From: Synechococcus sp. CCY 9618
GTDB taxonomy: Bacteria > Cyanobacteriota > Cyanobacteriia > PCC-6307 > Cyanobiaceae
Assembly: GCF_019038415.1 (NCBI RefSeq)
Contig: NZ_JAFKRG010000014.1
Span: forward strand, 1-64,000
Direction of reading: 5' to 3'
DNA: 64,000 nucleotides
This document shows, one piece after another, positions 35,516 through 44,498 of this stretch; the stretch's first letter is position 1, and each line of letters begins with the position of its first letter. Below the pieces are notes generated by a model. The model saw only the letters and a program-made list of their open reading frames with translations. It did no database searches and was not told where the DNA came from. A program made the position numbers and the translations under genes.

Positions 35516-36348
35516 GGAAGGGGGCTGGTTGAAGGAGAGTGCGACTCAGGCAGGGCTCCGGAAACGACGGGCAGATCGGGAGGCACGGAACGCCGGTACA
35601 TTTCACAGAGGTGAGCCATGACATCGAGAAGGGCCAGGCGGTAGTCCTGTAGAAAATCATTTTTCTGGCCTTTGAGCATCAGCTGTTTTCTGATTTCTTC
35701 GATCAGAACCATGTGGATCTCCACTGTTCTGGTGATCGGCAGATCGGCAAAGAAAGCCGTGTTCACGAAGCTTTCGATCGCCTGGTTGGCCGCTGCCGGA
35801 TCCTTGAAGTAGCTGATCAGCAGATCGCGGTACGTGCGCGTGAGGGACCCCAGCAGATCGCTGCGCTCTCCGGCTGGCAGGTTGCGCAGGAAGCGCGAAG
35901 GATCCCGTTTGTAATAGACGCCCAGGTAACCCAGGCGGCCCTGGAGCCGATTGGGCAGTTTCCAGCCATCCGGGAGTGGCCGAATGGTGCGGCGCAGAAA
36001 GCGGGACACCGCGGCATCCAGGCTGTAGCTGAGCTGCTCCAGCTGGTCGGGGGGGAGGCGCACCTCGGCATCGTGAAACAGCACCTTGCCGCTCACCGGC
36101 CCGATCACCACGGCCGGCCACTGCAACCCAAGCGCCTGCAGGGCGCCGAACAGGATCGCGTCCACGCTGCCCTCCTCCAGCAGGAGGGCGTCAAACTCCT
36201 CCCGGCGACCCTCGAGTTCACGGACTGGATCGTCTGCCGGATCCAATGGCACGAGCCGGTAGCGCCCGCCCTTCAGACCCTGGATGCAGGACTCCGCCAG
36301 GGCGGGACTGCGGATGAGCGAAACGATGGTGAGAGCCGGTTGGGGCAT
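35512..36348 (-). CDS. kaiA: Circadian clock protein KaiA
   Basis: KaiA stimulates KaiC autophosphorylation by holding its A-loops out. It has 278 residues: an N-terminal pseudo-receiver (about 1-135, [21 protein letters not shown].., lacking a phosphoacceptor cluster) and the helical C-terminal dimer domain (about 160-265) with [28 protein letters not shown] and [35 protein letters not shown], the KaiC-binding region. The ATG 36348 was chosen because conserved sequence begins there; 54 in-frame residues upstream lie in the rplU/kaiA intergenic region and look untranslated. A complete kaiA separates this organism from Prochlorococcus. Unlike S. elongatus, kaiA runs into kaiB without a gap. 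Confidence 0.96.
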   Translation of the reverse strand: MPQPALTIVSLIRSPALAESCIQGLKGGRYRLVPLDPADDPVRELEGRREEFDALLLEEGSVDAILFGALQALGLQWPAVVIGPVSGKVLFHDAEVRLPPDQLEQLSYSLDAAVSRFLRRTIRPLPDGWKLPNRLQGRLGYLGVYYKRDPSRFLRNLPAGERSDLLGSLTRTYRDLLISYFKDPAAANQAIESFVNTAFFADLPITRTVEIHMVLIEEIRKQLMLKGQKNDFLQDYRLALLDVMAHLCEMYRRSVPPDLPVVSGALPESHSPSTSPLP

Positions 36349-36497
36349 CGACCGCTGCGGCGGGGAGCTCCCCAGGACGGGCCGATTCTTGACGAAAGGG
36401 AGCCCCGGACGGGAGGATCTTTGTTCTGTCTTTCGATTCCGTGCGTCCAGGCCGAATGGCGGTTTCGAGCCGCCAGCCTGGCCACGCCCCCAGCGCG
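36349..36497. promoter_or_regulatory. Divergent kaiA / rplU intergenic region
   Basis: These 149 nt separate the kaiA and rplU start codons and must hold both promoters. On the + strand TTGACG at about 36391 could be a -35 box, but no good -10 follows at 16-19 nt. A small hairpin TGGCGG (36457-36462) / CCGCCA (36470-36475) lies 22 nt before the rplU ATG and could be a ribosomal-protein leader element. Neither assignment is secure. Confidence 0.4.
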
Positions 36498-36860
36498 ATG
36501 ACTCCAGCAACCCCCAGCGACACCACCGGTCCGTACGCGATCGTCGAAGCCTCCGGCCAGCAGTTCTGGCTTCAGCCCGAGCGCTATGTCGATCTCGACC
36601 GGCTGAGCGCCGACGTCGACTCCACCGTGACGCTCGACAACGTTCTGTTGATCAAGGACGGCTCCGGCACCACCCTCGGCCAGCCCTATGTGGAGGGAGC
36701 CACGGTTGAGCTCAAGGTGCTGGCCCACCGCCGCGGCCAGAAGATCATCGTTTACAAGATGCGTCCCAAGAAGAAGACCCGGCGCAAGAACGGCCACCGT
36801 CAGGAACTCACTCGCGTGATGGTTCAGGCGATCAAGGTGGGCGGCAAGGCGATCGCCTGA
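36498..36860 (+). CDS. rplU: 50S ribosomal protein L21
   Basis: This 120-residue large-subunit protein binds 23S rRNA. The conserved core begins at YAIVEASGQQFWLQPERYVDLDRL, with VTLDNVLLIKDG, GQPYVEGATVELKVLAHRRGQKIIVYKMRPKKKTRRKNGHRQELTRVMVQ, the L21 signature region. The ATG at 36498 gives a 13-residue extension before the core. It is followed 48 nt later by rpmA, the standard L21-L27 pair, and is divergent from kaiA, an order conserved in many marine and freshwater picocyanobacteria. Confidence 0.97.
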   Translation: MTPATPSDTTGPYAIVEASGQQFWLQPERYVDLDRLSADVDSTVTLDNVLLIKDGSGTTLGQPYVEGATVELKVLAHRRGQKIIVYKMRPKKKTRRKNGHRQELTRVMVQAIKVGGKAIA

Positions 36861-36908
36861 TCCGGCCCTTTCTCTATCCTTCAATTCCCACTCCCTGCTG
36901 CTCCTCCC

Positions 36909-37175
36909 ATGGCCCACAAGAAAGGCACGGGTTCCACCCGCAACGGCCGCGATTCCAATGCCAAACGCCTGGGCGTCAAGCGCTACGGCGGTGAGACCGT
37001 CAGCGCCGGCTCGATCCTGATCCGCCAGCGCGGCACTTCGGTGATCCCCGGCATCAACGTCGGCCGAGGCTCCGACGACACCCTTTTCGCCCTGGTGGAC
37101 GGGGTGGTGAACTTCGACTCGATCAAGCGCGGCCTGCGCAACCGCAAGCGCATCAACATCGCCGTCGGCGCCTAG
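36909..37175 (+). CDS. rpmA: 50S ribosomal protein L27
   Basis: This 88-residue large-subunit protein lies near the peptidyl transferase centre. [29 protein letters not shown] is the classic L27 start; no cleavable firmicute-type extension is present. [10 protein letters not shown] and [13 protein letters not shown] are conserved. It is the last gene of the rplU-rpmA pair. Its TAG stop lies within the palindrome CTAG (37172-37175), which also encodes the stop of the convergent transporter gene. Confidence 0.98.
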   Translation: MAHKKGTGSTRNGRDSNAKRLGVKRYGGETVSAGSILIRQRGTSVIPGINVGRGSDDTLFALVDGVVNFDSIKRGLRNRKRINIAVGA

Positions 37176-37927
37176 CCCAGAGGGGCGTCGGCCAATTCGG
37201 TGCCGTCCCCCGGCACCTTGAGGTAGCGCCTCAGCCAGCCCACCAGCAGGTAGAAAGGCAGGGTGTCCGCCAGGGCCGCCAGCAGCTTGAACACATAGCC
37301 GCTGGCGATGTAGACCCCGAGCTGGGGCAGCACCGGTTCCCCGGCACGGATCGGCAGCACATGGGCGGCGTAGTGGCTGATCAGCACCACCGCCGAGGTG
37401 TCCACCACCTGGCTGATCAGGGTGGAGCCGTTGTTGCGGAGCCACAGGGCCTTGCCGTTGCTGAAGCGCTTCCAGAAATGGAACAGGCGCACATCGGTGA
37501 ACTGGGCGGCCATGTAGGCGGCCATTGACGCCCCCACGGCACCGAAGGCCAGCCGGCGCACCTCGAAGAAGACCGGCACCCCTTCGGCGTCGGTGCTGAG
37601 CGGCAGCCCCGCCGCGCCGCCGAAGCCATCGAGCCCCGGCAGGATGCCGCCCAGCCAGAGGATCAGCACGATCCAGCCGTTGAGCATCAGCCCCACCCAC
37701 ACCACCTGGGAGGCGCGCCGCTCGCCCCAGATCTCGCTGATCAGGTCGGTGCACAGGAACGTGACGGGATAGGGCAGGGCTCCCACCGCCACGATGATCG
37801 GGAAGGAGCCGATGCTGCCCAGGTTCAGGAACCGGGTCAGTCCCAGGATGTTGAGCATCCCCATGGTCCCCAGGAAGATGCCGGCCAGCACCAGAAAGGT
37901 CACCTCGCGCCGGTCCTGCAACGTCAT
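37172..37927 (-). CDS. Queuosine precursor transporter-type membrane protein (YhhQ/ Vut_1 family)
   Basis: This 251-residue polytopic protein with about six hydrophobic helices belongs to the PF02592 (YhhQ/QPTR) family. Helix one is [20 protein letters not shown]; the family motif appears as [28 protein letters not shown] (about 50-77); the second half contains [17 protein letters not shown] and [19 protein letters not shown]. Such proteins take up the queuosine precursor preQ0/preQ1 in Escherichia coli; the substrate here is inferred. The gene is squeezed in reverse between rpmA (shared CTAG stop, 4 nt overlap) and truB (start codons only 12 nt apart). Confidence 0.82.
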   Translation of the reverse strand: MTLQDRREVTFLVLAGIFLGTMGMLNILGLTRFLNLGSIGSFPIIVAVGALPYPVTFLCTDLISEIWGERRASQVVWVGLMLNGWIVLILWLGGILPGLDGFGGAAGLPLSTDAEGVPVFFEVRRLAFGAVGASMAAYMAAQFTDVRLFHFWKRFSNGKALWLRNNGSTLISQVVDTSAVVLISHYAAHVLPIRAGEPVLPQLGVYIASGYVFKLLAALADTLPFYLLVGWLRRYLKVPGDGTELADAPLG

Positions 37928-37939
37928 CGGCGCCTGAGC

Positions 37940-38887
37940 ATGGAAGAAGGTTCCACCAGGCTGCCGCCTCCCCCCCAGCCGCGCCACGAAAACGTCCCGC
38001 TGCCGCAGCCCCTGTGCGGCTTCCTGGTGCTCGACAAGCCCGCCGGCCTCACCTCCCACGACGCCGTCGCCCGGGTGCGGCGGGCCTACGGACTGCGGCG
38101 GGTGGGCCATGGCGGCACCCTCGATCCGGCCGTCACCGGGGTGCTGCCCATCGCCCTCGGCCCGGCCACCCGGCTGCTGCCCTACCTGGGCGGCGAAAAG
38201 ACCTACCGCGGCACGGTGCAGCTGGGTCTGCGCACCAGCACCGACGACCTGGAGGGGGAGGTCATGGACCAGGTCCCCGTGCCTGCCCTCGCGTCTCAGC
38301 AGGTGGAGCGGGCCCTGGCCCCCTTCCGGGGGGAGATTCTGCAGGTGCCTCCCCAGGTGTCCGCCGTGCATGTGGACGGCCGGCGGGCCCATGCCAGGGT
38401 CCGGGCGGGGGAGGTGCTGGAGCTGAAGCCACGGCCGGCGGTGATCCACGCCCTGGAGCTGCTCGACTGGAACCCCGCCACCGGTCGCCTGGAGCTGGAG
38501 CTGCGCTGCTCCGCCGGCACTTATGTGCGGGCCCTGGCGCGGGATCTGGGCGCGGCACTGGGCTGCGGTGGCGCCCTGGCCAGCCTGCGCCGCACCGCCG
38601 CCCTCGGTTTCTACCTCGAGCAGGCCATCCCCCTGGAGCACCTGACCAGCGCCCCGCTGCCTCCGGTGCTCGACCCCCTCGAGGCCCTTGTGGACCTGCC
38701 GCGCCAGCGGCTCGATCCGGACCAGGTGATGGCCTGGCGCTGTGGCCGATCCCTGCCCCGTACGGTGGAGCAGCTGCCCGAGGGGGCCGTCGCCGTGCTC
38801 ACGCCGGATGGCAATCTGGCGGGCATCGCCCGTGCCGATGGCGAGGGACTGCTCCTGCCCCGGCTGGTGTTTGACGCTGCCGGCTGA
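37940..38887 (+). CDS. truB: tRNA pseudouridine-55 synthase
   Basis: This 315-residue enzyme makes pseudouridine 55 in the T-loop of tRNAs. Motifs are [18 protein letters not shown] (about 24-41), the catalytic Asp in [47 protein letters not shown], and [16 protein letters not shown]. The C-terminal domain ends without a clear PUA. The start ATG 37940 lies only 12 nt from the ATG of the divergent transporter, so its promoter must overlap that coding sequence or the gene is read from further upstream. It is followed by the YebC gene after 47 nt. Confidence 0.96.
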   Translation: MEEGSTRLPPPPQPRHENVPLPQPLCGFLVLDKPAGLTSHDAVARVRRAYGLRRVGHGGTLDPAVTGVLPIALGPATRLLPYLGGEKTYRGTVQLGLRTSTDDLEGEVMDQVPVPALASQQVERALAPFRGEILQVPPQVSAVHVDGRRAHARVRAGEVLELKPRPAVIHALELLDWNPATGRLELELRCSAGTYVRALARDLGAALGCGGALASLRRTAALGFYLEQAIPLEHLTSAPLPPVLDPLEALVDLPRQRLDPDQVMAWRCGRSLPRTVEQLPEGAVAVLTPDGNLAGIARADGEGLLLPRLVFDAAG

Positions 38888-38901
38888 ACCGCTCCCGATC
38901 C

Positions 38902-38926
38902 GCTTCCGTTTCCGCTTCCGCTTCCG
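38902..38926 (+). repeat. Short hexamer repeat (TTCCG[T/C]) upstream of yebC
   Basis: Near-perfect hexamers TTCCGT, TTCCGC, TTCCGC, TTCCGA follow each other between truB and the yebC start, giving a purine-free strand. It is a simple-sequence tract; no promoter function is claimed. Confidence 0.55.
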
Positions 38927-38934
38927 ATCCCGCG

Positions 38935-39711
38935 ATGGCCGGCCACAGCAAATGGGCCCAGATCAAACGCACCAAGGCGGTGGTGGATGCGAAGCGGGGA
39001 GCGGTCTTCACCCGTCTGGGTCGGGAGATCACCGTGGCGGCAAGGGGCGGCGGTGATCCGACCGGCAATTTCCAGCTGCGCACCGCCATCGAGAAGGCCA
39101 AGGCGGCGGGGGTGCCCAACGCCAACATCGACCGGGCCATCGCCAAGGGCAGCGGCCAGGGGGGTGGAGGGGCGGAGCTGTTCGAAGCGGTGCGCTACGA
39201 GGGCTACGGCCCGGGGGGAGTGGCGGTGCTGATCGAGGCCCTCACCGACAACCGCAACCGCACCGCCGCCGATCTGCGGCTGGCTTTCGGCAAGCACGGC
39301 GGCAACCTCGGCGAGACCGGCTGCGTCAGCTACCTGTTCGACCAGCGGGCCGTGGTGCGGCTGGCCCTGCCGGACGCCGACGAGGAGACCCTGCTGGAGA
39401 ACCTGCTGGCCCTCGAGGAACAGGGCGGGGCGGCGGCCCTGGGTTACGCCATCGATCCCGAGGGCGTCGATGTGTTCGGGGTCTTCGCCGATCTGGAAGC
39501 GCTGCAGGATGGCCTTCGGGATCGGGGCCTGCCGGTGGCGGGCTGGGAGCATCGCTGGCTCGCTTCCCTGCCCTGTCGCATCGAGGACGCCACCGTTCTG
39601 GCCGCCTGCCTGCGCATGCTCGACGTGCTGGAGGATCTCGATGACGTGCGCAGCGTCACGCCCAATCTCGAGGCGGACGACGCCCTGATGGACGCGGCCC
39701 TGCTCAGCTGA
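38935..39711 (+). CDS. YebC/PmpR family transcriptional regulator (DUF28)
   Basis: This 258-residue protein is the widespread YebC/TACO1 family: [42 protein letters not shown] at the N-terminus, [60 protein letters not shown], and an acidic C-terminus. Members act as DNA-binding regulators or, more recently shown, as translation factors for polyproline tracts; which applies here is unknown. It may be co-transcribed with truB. It is convergent with nagB across 32 nt. Confidence 0.93.
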   Translation: MAGHSKWAQIKRTKAVVDAKRGAVFTRLGREITVAARGGGDPTGNFQLRTAIEKAKAAGVPNANIDRAIAKGSGQGGGGAELFEAVRYEGYGPGGVAVLIEALTDNRNRTAADLRLAFGKHGGNLGETGCVSYLFDQRAVVRLALPDADEETLLENLLALEEQGGAAALGYAIDPEGVDVFGVFADLEALQDGLRDRGLPVAGWEHRWLASLPCRIEDATVLAACLRMLDVLEDLDDVRSVTPNLEADDALMDAALLS

Positions 39712-39743
39712 AGCCTGCACCGCTGCTGATGGCCCCGGGCCCC

Positions 39744-40499
39744 TCAGCCCATGGCGGCGGCGTCGACGATCACAGTCAGGGCGGGATGCCGCTGCAGCCA
39801 GCTGGCGGGCAGCTCCGGTGTCGGAGGCTCCCGCAGGGCGCGGCGCAGGATGGACGCCTTCTCCGCACCGGTGACCACTAGCAGCACCCGGCGGGCCGAG
39901 AGGATGTCGGCCATCCCCAGGGTGATGGCGTGGCGCGGCACGGCGCTGGAGTCTCCGTGGAAGTCGACGGCGTTCTGGGCCCGGGTCCGGGCGCTGAGTG
40001 CCACGCAGCGGCAGGGGACCGCCGCGTCCGAGGGAGGTTCGTTGAAGCCCACATGGCCGTTGAGGCCCAGGCCCAGCAGCTGCAGGCCGATGCCGCCGGC
40101 CCGGTGCACCGTGTCGGCATAACGCCGCGCTTCGTCAGCCGGATCAGGGGCTAGGCCGTCGGGGAGTCGCACCCGGTCGGGGGCCAGGCCGAGGGGCTCG
40201 ACCACCTGCCGGGCCATGGTGGCGGCGAAGGAGGCGGGATGCTGGGGTTCCAGTCCCACGTACTCGTCGAGGTTGAAGCTGCACCAGGTGTCGCGCAACC
40301 GGGCGGCCAGGACGGGGTCGAGGGCCCCTATCCGCCGGGCCAGGGCGGCGTAGACGGGCGCCATGGTGCGACCGGTGGCCAGGCCCAGGGGCCGCTCCGG
40401 CCGCAGTCGATCGGCCAGCAGCAGGGACGCCACCCTCTCGGCCACGGCCGCGGCATCGACCAGCGCAACGGGGCGGATGGGGGCTGGGGAGCGCCTCAA
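39744..40499 (-). CDS. nagB: Glucosamine-6-phosphate deaminase / isomerase-like
   Basis: This 251-residue NagB/RpiA-fold enzyme has LGLATGRTMAPVYAALAR (phosphate loop, about 38-55), CSFNLDEYVGL (catalytic Asp), LLGLGLNGHVGFNEPPSD with the catalytic His and Glu, and VVTGAEKASILRRALREPPTPELPASWLQRH. The Asp141 position of the E. coli enzyme is Asn, as in Bacillus-type NagB. It probably interconverts glucosamine-6-P and fructose-6-P; 6-phosphogluconolactonase is less likely because the FNLDEY and GFNEP motifs are deaminase-specific. It lies head-on to yebC and downstream of the SpoIID-like gene (10 nt), so the two are probably co-transcribed. Confidence 0.88.
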   Translation of the reverse strand: MRRSPAPIRPVALVDAAAVAERVASLLLADRLRPERPLGLATGRTMAPVYAALARRIGALDPVLAARLRDTWCSFNLDEYVGLEPQHPASFAATMARQVVEPLGLAPDRVRLPDGLAPDPADEARRYADTVHRAGGIGLQLLGLGLNGHVGFNEPPSDAAVPCRCVALSARTRAQNAVDFHGDSSAVPRHAITLGMADILSARRVLLVVTGAEKASILRRALREPPTPELPASWLQRHPALTVIVDAAAMG

Positions 40500-40509
40500 G
40501 CGGCAGGGT

Positions 40510-41838
40510 TCAGAGGGAGGAGTAGGGGAGGATCCGGGCCCCCTGGTAATAGTGCCTCAGGATCTCCCGGTAGTCCTCGCCCCGCAGGGCCAGGCCATAG
40601 GCGCCCCACTGGCTCATGCCCACGCCGTGGCCGAAGCCGCGCCCGTTCACCACCAGGGCCGGCGCGGCCGGGGGCCGGGGCGCCAGCCAGGGCGCCTGCA
40701 CCAGGGTGGCGGCCACGGATTCCAGCACGCCGGGCCCGAACACCCCCGGCAGGGCGGGCAGTGGCGGTGGGAACGGGTAGCTCCGGGAGGGAGCCTCGAA
40801 GGCGAATCGGGCCATGGTGCTGCGCAGGCCGAGCCGCTGGCGCAGTTCCGCCCCGGAGAGCAGCAGGGAGCCGCCGGGGCCTGTCACCTTCGCCTGGCGG
40901 ATTCGGCCCGAGCTGGTGGTGGCGAGGAGATCGATGCGGAAGGCCCCACCGATCTCGCGGAAGGCCTTCGCCAGCTGGTCGGCTTCGATGCGCAGCTGCC
41001 AGGCGTGCACCGGACTGGCTTCGTCGAAATCAGTCACGCTCACCAGATAGGGCAGTTGCTGCCGCCAGATCTCGCCGCTGTTCTCGGTCAGGCCACCGCT
41101 GCTGCTGTGGAAGACCGCGTTGATCAGCCCCGCACCGTGCACCAGCACCTGGGAGCGGGTGCTGCGCACCGCTTCGCGGGTGGAGTCGGTTTCGGCCTCC
41201 ACCCCCTTGTAAACCTGGCTGGCCACCGTCGCCTTGAGGTCGAAGGGGGCTGCCGGCCGCCGCTGGCGCAGGGCATAGGTGCGTGCCGCCACGGCCTGGG
41301 CCCGCAGGGCCGCCTGCGGCCAGGTGGCCGGCATCTCGCTGCCCACCACGCTGGGCAGGTAACTCTCCACATCAATCAGGTTGATCGCCTGCAGCCGGTC
41401 GCCCTCCTGCCGCACCAGCAGCCGGCCGCGGTAGCGGCGCTGCTGCAGGGTCAGGAGGGCCTCCCCGCTGCGGCCCCGGGCCGGGGCGGGATCGATCCAG
41501 GCCTGCTGCAGCGGCAGGGACACGCGTCGGGGGGTGCCGGCTCTGCCCAGCAGCCGGGCCTCCAGGGCAGACCCGCTGCGGCGCAGCTCCAGCCCTTCGC
41601 CAGGGGGGATCTCCAGCAGGGTGCGGCCCTTGCCATCCCCGAGGCGCAGGGGGGCGCTGCCGGCCTCCAGCTCCAGGCTGGGAGCCTCCTGCAGCAGCAC
41701 GCGCACCATCGGTTCCGGGGCGATGGCCTGCAGGGGAGGCGGCGACGCCAGGGCGGCGGGCAGCAGCGCCAGCGGCAGGCCGGCGCGCCATCCAAGGCGG
41801 AGCAGGGACACGGGGGTGCGCCAGCGACAACGGGTCAT
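40510..41838 (-). CDS. SpoIID/LytB domain protein, secreted
   Basis: This 442-residue exported protein has a signal peptide (about 10-36, LGWRAGLPLALLPAALASPPPLQA) and a SpoIID/LytB domain of lytic transglycosylase type. The domain shows NLIDVESYLPSVVGSEMPATWPQAALRAQAVAARTYALRQ (about 150-190), the active-site Glu in VGSEMP, VYKGVEAETDSTREAV, FHSSSGGLTENSGEIW, PYLVSVTDFDE, and the C-terminal NGRGFGHGVGMSQWGAYGLA. SpoIID enzymes cleave denuded glycan strands; in cyanobacteria their role is unclear. Start ATG 41838 chosen; 15 residues upstream are in frame but precede the signal peptide. It is divergent from rnz across 92 nt. Confidence 0.88.
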   Translation of the reverse strand: MTRCRWRTPVSLLRLGWRAGLPLALLPAALASPPPLQAIAPEPMVRVLLQEAPSLELEAGSAPLRLGDGKGRTLLEIPPGEGLELRRSGSALEARLLGRAGTPRRVSLPLQQAWIDPAPARGRSGEALLTLQQRRYRGRLLVRQEGDRLQAINLIDVESYLPSVVGSEMPATWPQAALRAQAVAARTYALRQRRPAAPFDLKATVASQVYKGVEAETDSTREAVRSTRSQVLVHGAGLINAVFHSSSGGLTENSGEIWRQQLPYLVSVTDFDEASPVHAWQLRIEADQLAKAFREIGGAFRIDLLATTSSGRIRQAKVTGPGGSLLLSGAELRQRLGLRSTMARFAFEAPSRSYPFPPPLPALPGVFGPGVLESVAATLVQAPWLAPRPPAAPALVVNGRGFGHGVGMSQWGAYGLALRGEDYREILRHYYQGARILPYSSL

Positions 41839-41930
41839 TGTGGCCGCGCCTTTCGGCCATTGCCACTGCGCCGGCCGGTCCACTGGCCGGCGCAGTGGCG
41901 TGGCAGCATGCGGCCTGAGGCCCCTTGGGC

Positions 41931-42878
41931 GTGCAGATCACCTTCCTGGGAACCAGTTCCGGCGTTCCCACCCGCGCCCGCAACGTCTCCGCCGTGGCCC
42001 TGCGCCTGCCCCAGCGGGCCGAGCTCTGGCTGTTCGACTGCGGCGAGGGCACCCAGCACCAGTTCCTGCGCAGCGACCTGCGGGTGTCCCAGCTGCGCCG
42101 CATCTTCGTCACCCACATGCACGGCGACCACGTCTTCGGTCTGCCGGGCCTGCTGGCCAGCCTGGGCCTGGCGGGCAGCTGCGGCGGCATCGATCTCTAC
42201 GGGCCCGATCCCCTGCGCGACTATCTGGAGGGGGTGATGCGCACCTCCTCCACCCGCATCGGCTACCCCCTGCGCACCCATCGGGTGCGGGAGGCGGCGG
42301 CCTCGGGCCGTGTGCTGCTCGACGACGATGACCTCACGGTGCGCTGTGCGCCGCTCACCCACCGGGTGCCGGCCTATGCCTACCGGGTGGATCAGAAGGA
42401 GCGACCCGGGCGCTTCGACGTGGCCCAGGCCCGGGCCCTGGGCATCCCTCCCGGACCGATCTATGCCGAGCTGAAGGCCGGCCACTGCGTCACCCTCGAC
42501 GATGGCCGGGTGATCCGCGGCGAGGCCCTGTGCGGACCGCCCCGGCCGGGTTGCAGCGTCGTCTACTGCACCGACACGGTGTTCAGCGAGGCGGCGGTGG
42601 CGCTGGCACAGGGGGCCGACCTGCTCATCCACGAATCCACCTTCTCCCACGGGGAGGCGGACCTGGCCATCGCCCGCCAGCACTCCACCAGCACCATGGC
42701 CGCCCAGACGGCCCTGGAGGCCGGGGTGAAGCGGCTGGCACTCACCCACCTGAGCCCCCGCTACGTGGCCGGCAATTCCATGACCCCCGACGACCTGGTG
42801 GCCGAAGCCCGCGCCATCTTTCCCGAGACGATCGTGGCGAAGGACTTCCTCAGCCTTGAGGTTGGGGCGGCCGGCTGA
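41931..42878 (+). CDS. rnz: Ribonuclease Z
   Basis: This roughly 315-residue metallo-beta-lactamase fold endonuclease trims tRNA 3' ends. It has [13 protein letters not shown] (N-terminal motif), [15 protein letters not shown], the metal site [35 protein letters not shown], and the final THLSPRY with zinc His. GTG 41931 was chosen because homologues begin MQ(V/I)TFLGTSSG; a TTG six nt earlier is an alternative. It is followed by psbV after 96 nt. As tRNA genes here may lack encoded CCA (see tRNA-Val), RNase Z processing is needed. Confidence 0.94.
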   Translation: MQITFLGTSSGVPTRARNVSAVALRLPQRAELWLFDCGEGTQHQFLRSDLRVSQLRRIFVTHMHGDHVFGLPGLLASLGLAGSCGGIDLYGPDPLRDYLEGVMRTSSTRIGYPLRTHRVREAAASGRVLLDDDDLTVRCAPLTHRVPAYAYRVDQKERPGRFDVAQARALGIPPGPIYAELKAGHCVTLDDGRVIRGEALCGPPRPGCSVVYCTDTVFSEAAVALAQGADLLIHESTFSHGEADLAIARQHSTSTMAAQTALEAGVKRLALTHLSPRYVAGNSMTPDDLVAEARAIFPETIVAKDFLSLEVGAAG

Positions 42879-42974
42879 GCCTGCAACAGTTCGCGTGATT
42901 CCGTTCCGGCGGACCCGTCGCCCGTGATACAAGATCTCAGTTGCGGTCCAACCGCCATTACGCCGGCTTCTCCC

Positions 42975-43517
42975 ATGGCCCCCCTCTTTCGCTCAGCCGC
43001 CCCCTGTTCAGCCGTCTGCCGCTCCGCTGTCCGTGCCGTCGCCCGGATCCTGCTGATCCTGCCCCTGGCCCTGCTGGTCTGCTTCGCGGGCCCTGCGGCT
43101 GCAGCCCAGTGGAGCGCCGAAGACCTCACGGTGCCGGTCTCTGCCGACGGCACCCTGGTGACCTTCAGCGAGAAGGAGATCAAGACCGGCCGCAAGCTCT
43201 TCAACGACAGCTGCGGCACCTGCCATGCCGGCGGCATCACCAAGACCAACCAGAACGTGGGCCTGGATCCTGAAACCCTCGCCCTGGCAACGCCTGCCCG
43301 GGATTCGGTGGAGTCTCTGGTGGACTACATGAAGGACCCCACCTCCTACGACGGCGAATACAGCATCTCCGACATCCACCCCAGCATGCGCAGCAGCGAC
43401 GTGTTCGTGAAGATGCGGGATCTGGACGACGAGGACCTGCGCCTGATCGCGGGCTACATCCTGGTGGCCCCCAAGGTTCAGGGCATCCAGTGGGGCGGAG
43501 GCAAGGTCTACTTCTGA
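42975..43517 (+). CDS. psbV: Photosystem II cytochrome c-550
   Basis: This extrinsic PSII subunit stabilises the Mn cluster on the lumenal side. The 180-residue precursor has a long N-terminal targeting segment (about 1-45, AVARILLILPLALLVCFAGPAAAA) and the mature protein begins near QWSAEDLTVPV. Haem is bound at CGTCH (in NDSCGTCHAGG), with a second axial His further on (the DIHPSMRS segment), and the C-terminus GKVYF is conserved. ATG 42975 was chosen for a good signal peptide; an ATG-like start 17 codons earlier is possible. A TGATACAAG element at about 42925 may be an extended -10. A terminator follows. Confidence 0.95.
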   Translation: MAPLFRSAAPCSAVCRSAVRAVARILLILPLALLVCFAGPAAAAQWSAEDLTVPVSADGTLVTFSEKEIKTGRKLFNDSCGTCHAGGITKTNQNVGLDPETLALATPARDSVESLVDYMKDPTSYDGEYSISDIHPSMRSSDVFVKMRDLDDEDLRLIAGYILVAPKVQGIQWGGGKVYF

Positions 43518-43540
43518 AGCCCGCGCCTGCATCCCACCCG

Positions 43541-43568
43541 CCGGCGGCCCTCGGGTCGCCGGTTTTTT
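43541..43568 (+). terminator. Rho-independent terminator of psbV
   Basis: CCGGCGGCC (43541-43549) pairs with GGTCGCCGG (43554-43562, one G-U pair), loop of four nt, followed directly by six T. It lies 24 nt after the psbV stop and just before the convergent 127-residue gene. Confidence 0.88.
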
Positions 43569-43588
43569 CATGGCTGCGCGCCGGCCGT

Positions 43589-43972
43589 TCAGGGCGTCGG
43601 AGCGGCGGCAGGGGGGGCCAGGTTGCCCGGCTCCATGGAGGCCGGCAGCTTGCTGTACCACCACTCCTGCAGGGCGGGAGCCAGCCGCTGGGGGAACAGG
43701 GTGATCACGGTGCGGGTGGGCCTGGCCCCGGGCTGGAGCAGCTCCACGGCGTAGGAGGGGCAGCGTCGGGCGGCCAGGTCGGCCACGAAGCGACGGCCGA
43801 CCCGGCGCCAGCTGGGCTCCTTGCTGCGCCAGGCGAGCCGGCAGCAGGGCCAGGGCAGCTCCTCCCGGTCGAACAGGCGGCAGCACGGCCCCAGCACCCG
43901 GTAGCTGTACTGGCCGCCGGGGCTGGGATGCTCGCTGCCGGAGGTCAGCACGCTGTCCACCTGGAGTGACAT
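43589..43972 (-). CDS. Hypothetical protein, Cys/Trp-containing (127 aa)
   Basis: This 127-residue basic protein has pairs of Cys (GPCCRLF; PWPCCRLAWR), RRFVADLAARRCPSYAVELLQPGARPTRTVITLFPQRLAPALQEWWYSKLP and a Pro/Ala tail. It has a regular codon pattern and plausible folded core but no family I recognise. The ATG at 43972 lies directly at the T-run of the petF terminator, an unlikely place for a ribosome binding site; a GTG five codons in (VDSVL) or further down could be the true start. Expression would need read-through or an internal promoter. Confidence 0.5.
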   Translation of the reverse strand: MSLQVDSVLTSGSEHPSPGGQYSYRVLGPCCRLFDREELPWPCCRLAWRSKEPSWRRVGRRFVADLAARRCPSYAVELLQPGARPTRTVITLFPQRLAPALQEWWYSKLPASMEPGNLAPPAAAPTP

Positions 43973-43973
43973 G

Positions 43974-43996
43974 AAAAAGCCACCCCGGGGGGTGGC
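43974..43996 (-). terminator. Rho-independent terminator of petF
   Basis: On the minus strand GCCACC pairs with GGTGGC around a CCCCGG-type loop (43979-43996) and is followed by TTTTT (43978-43974). It lies about 60 nt after the petF stop, and no other minus-strand gene intervenes. Confidence 0.75.
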
Positions 43997-44056
43997 GGAG
44001 AAGGACAGGAGGTTTCCGGGCCCTCCCCTCCGCAGGGGAGAGAAAACCCGTGGAGC

Positions 44057-44356
44057 TCAGTAGAGCTCTTCTTCGGTGTGGGTCTTGATGGTGACGTCGG
44101 AGGTGGGGTAGGCCACGCAGGTGAGCACGAAGCCGGCTTCGATCTGGTCGTCGTCGAGGAAGCTCTGATCCGACTGGTCAACGGTGCCGGAGGTCAGCTT
44201 GCCGGCGCAGGTGGAACAGGCGCCCGCGCGGCAGGAGTAGGGCAGGTCGATGCCCTGCTCTTCTGCGGCGTCGAGGATGTACTGGTCGTCAGGAACCTCG
44301 ATGGTCTTGTTCAGGCCCTCGCTCTCGTTGACGAGGGTGACCTTGTAGGAAGCCAT
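44057..44356 (-). CDS. petF: Photosynthetic [2Fe-2S] ferredoxin I
   Basis: This 99-residue plant-type ferredoxin takes electrons from photosystem I and supplies FNR, nitrite reductase, FTR and others. The ligands are C42, C47, C50 and C80 in [14 protein letters not shown] and [11 protein letters not shown]; the C-terminal KTHTEEELY is conserved for FNR docking. The protein is acidic and of normal length. It is monocistronic with its own terminator (43974-43996) and a 142-nt upstream region to the prmA stop, as expected for a highly expressed gene. Confidence 0.97.
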   Translation of the reverse strand: MASYKVTLVNESEGLNKTIEVPDDQYILDAAEEQGIDLPYSCRAGACSTCAGKLTSGTVDQSDQSFLDDDQIEAGFVLTCVAYPTSDVTIKTHTEEELY

Positions 44357-44498
44357 GGAAGAGATTGGAGCTCACAGACACCCGGCAGCCAGGGCCTGTA
44401 GGACTCGCCCTTCCTACATCCGCCGGGGGGCATTCCCGGCGATCTGGGCCCCGCAGGCCGGGAAGCCCAATCAAAGCCAGGACACACATCAGCGTGCC

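Noticed and set aside
43589-43972. 43.6-kb frame on the + strand (43490-43969)
   Set aside because: Gly/Ala-rich shadow; the minus-strand frame has the more protein-like composition and was kept at moderate confidence.
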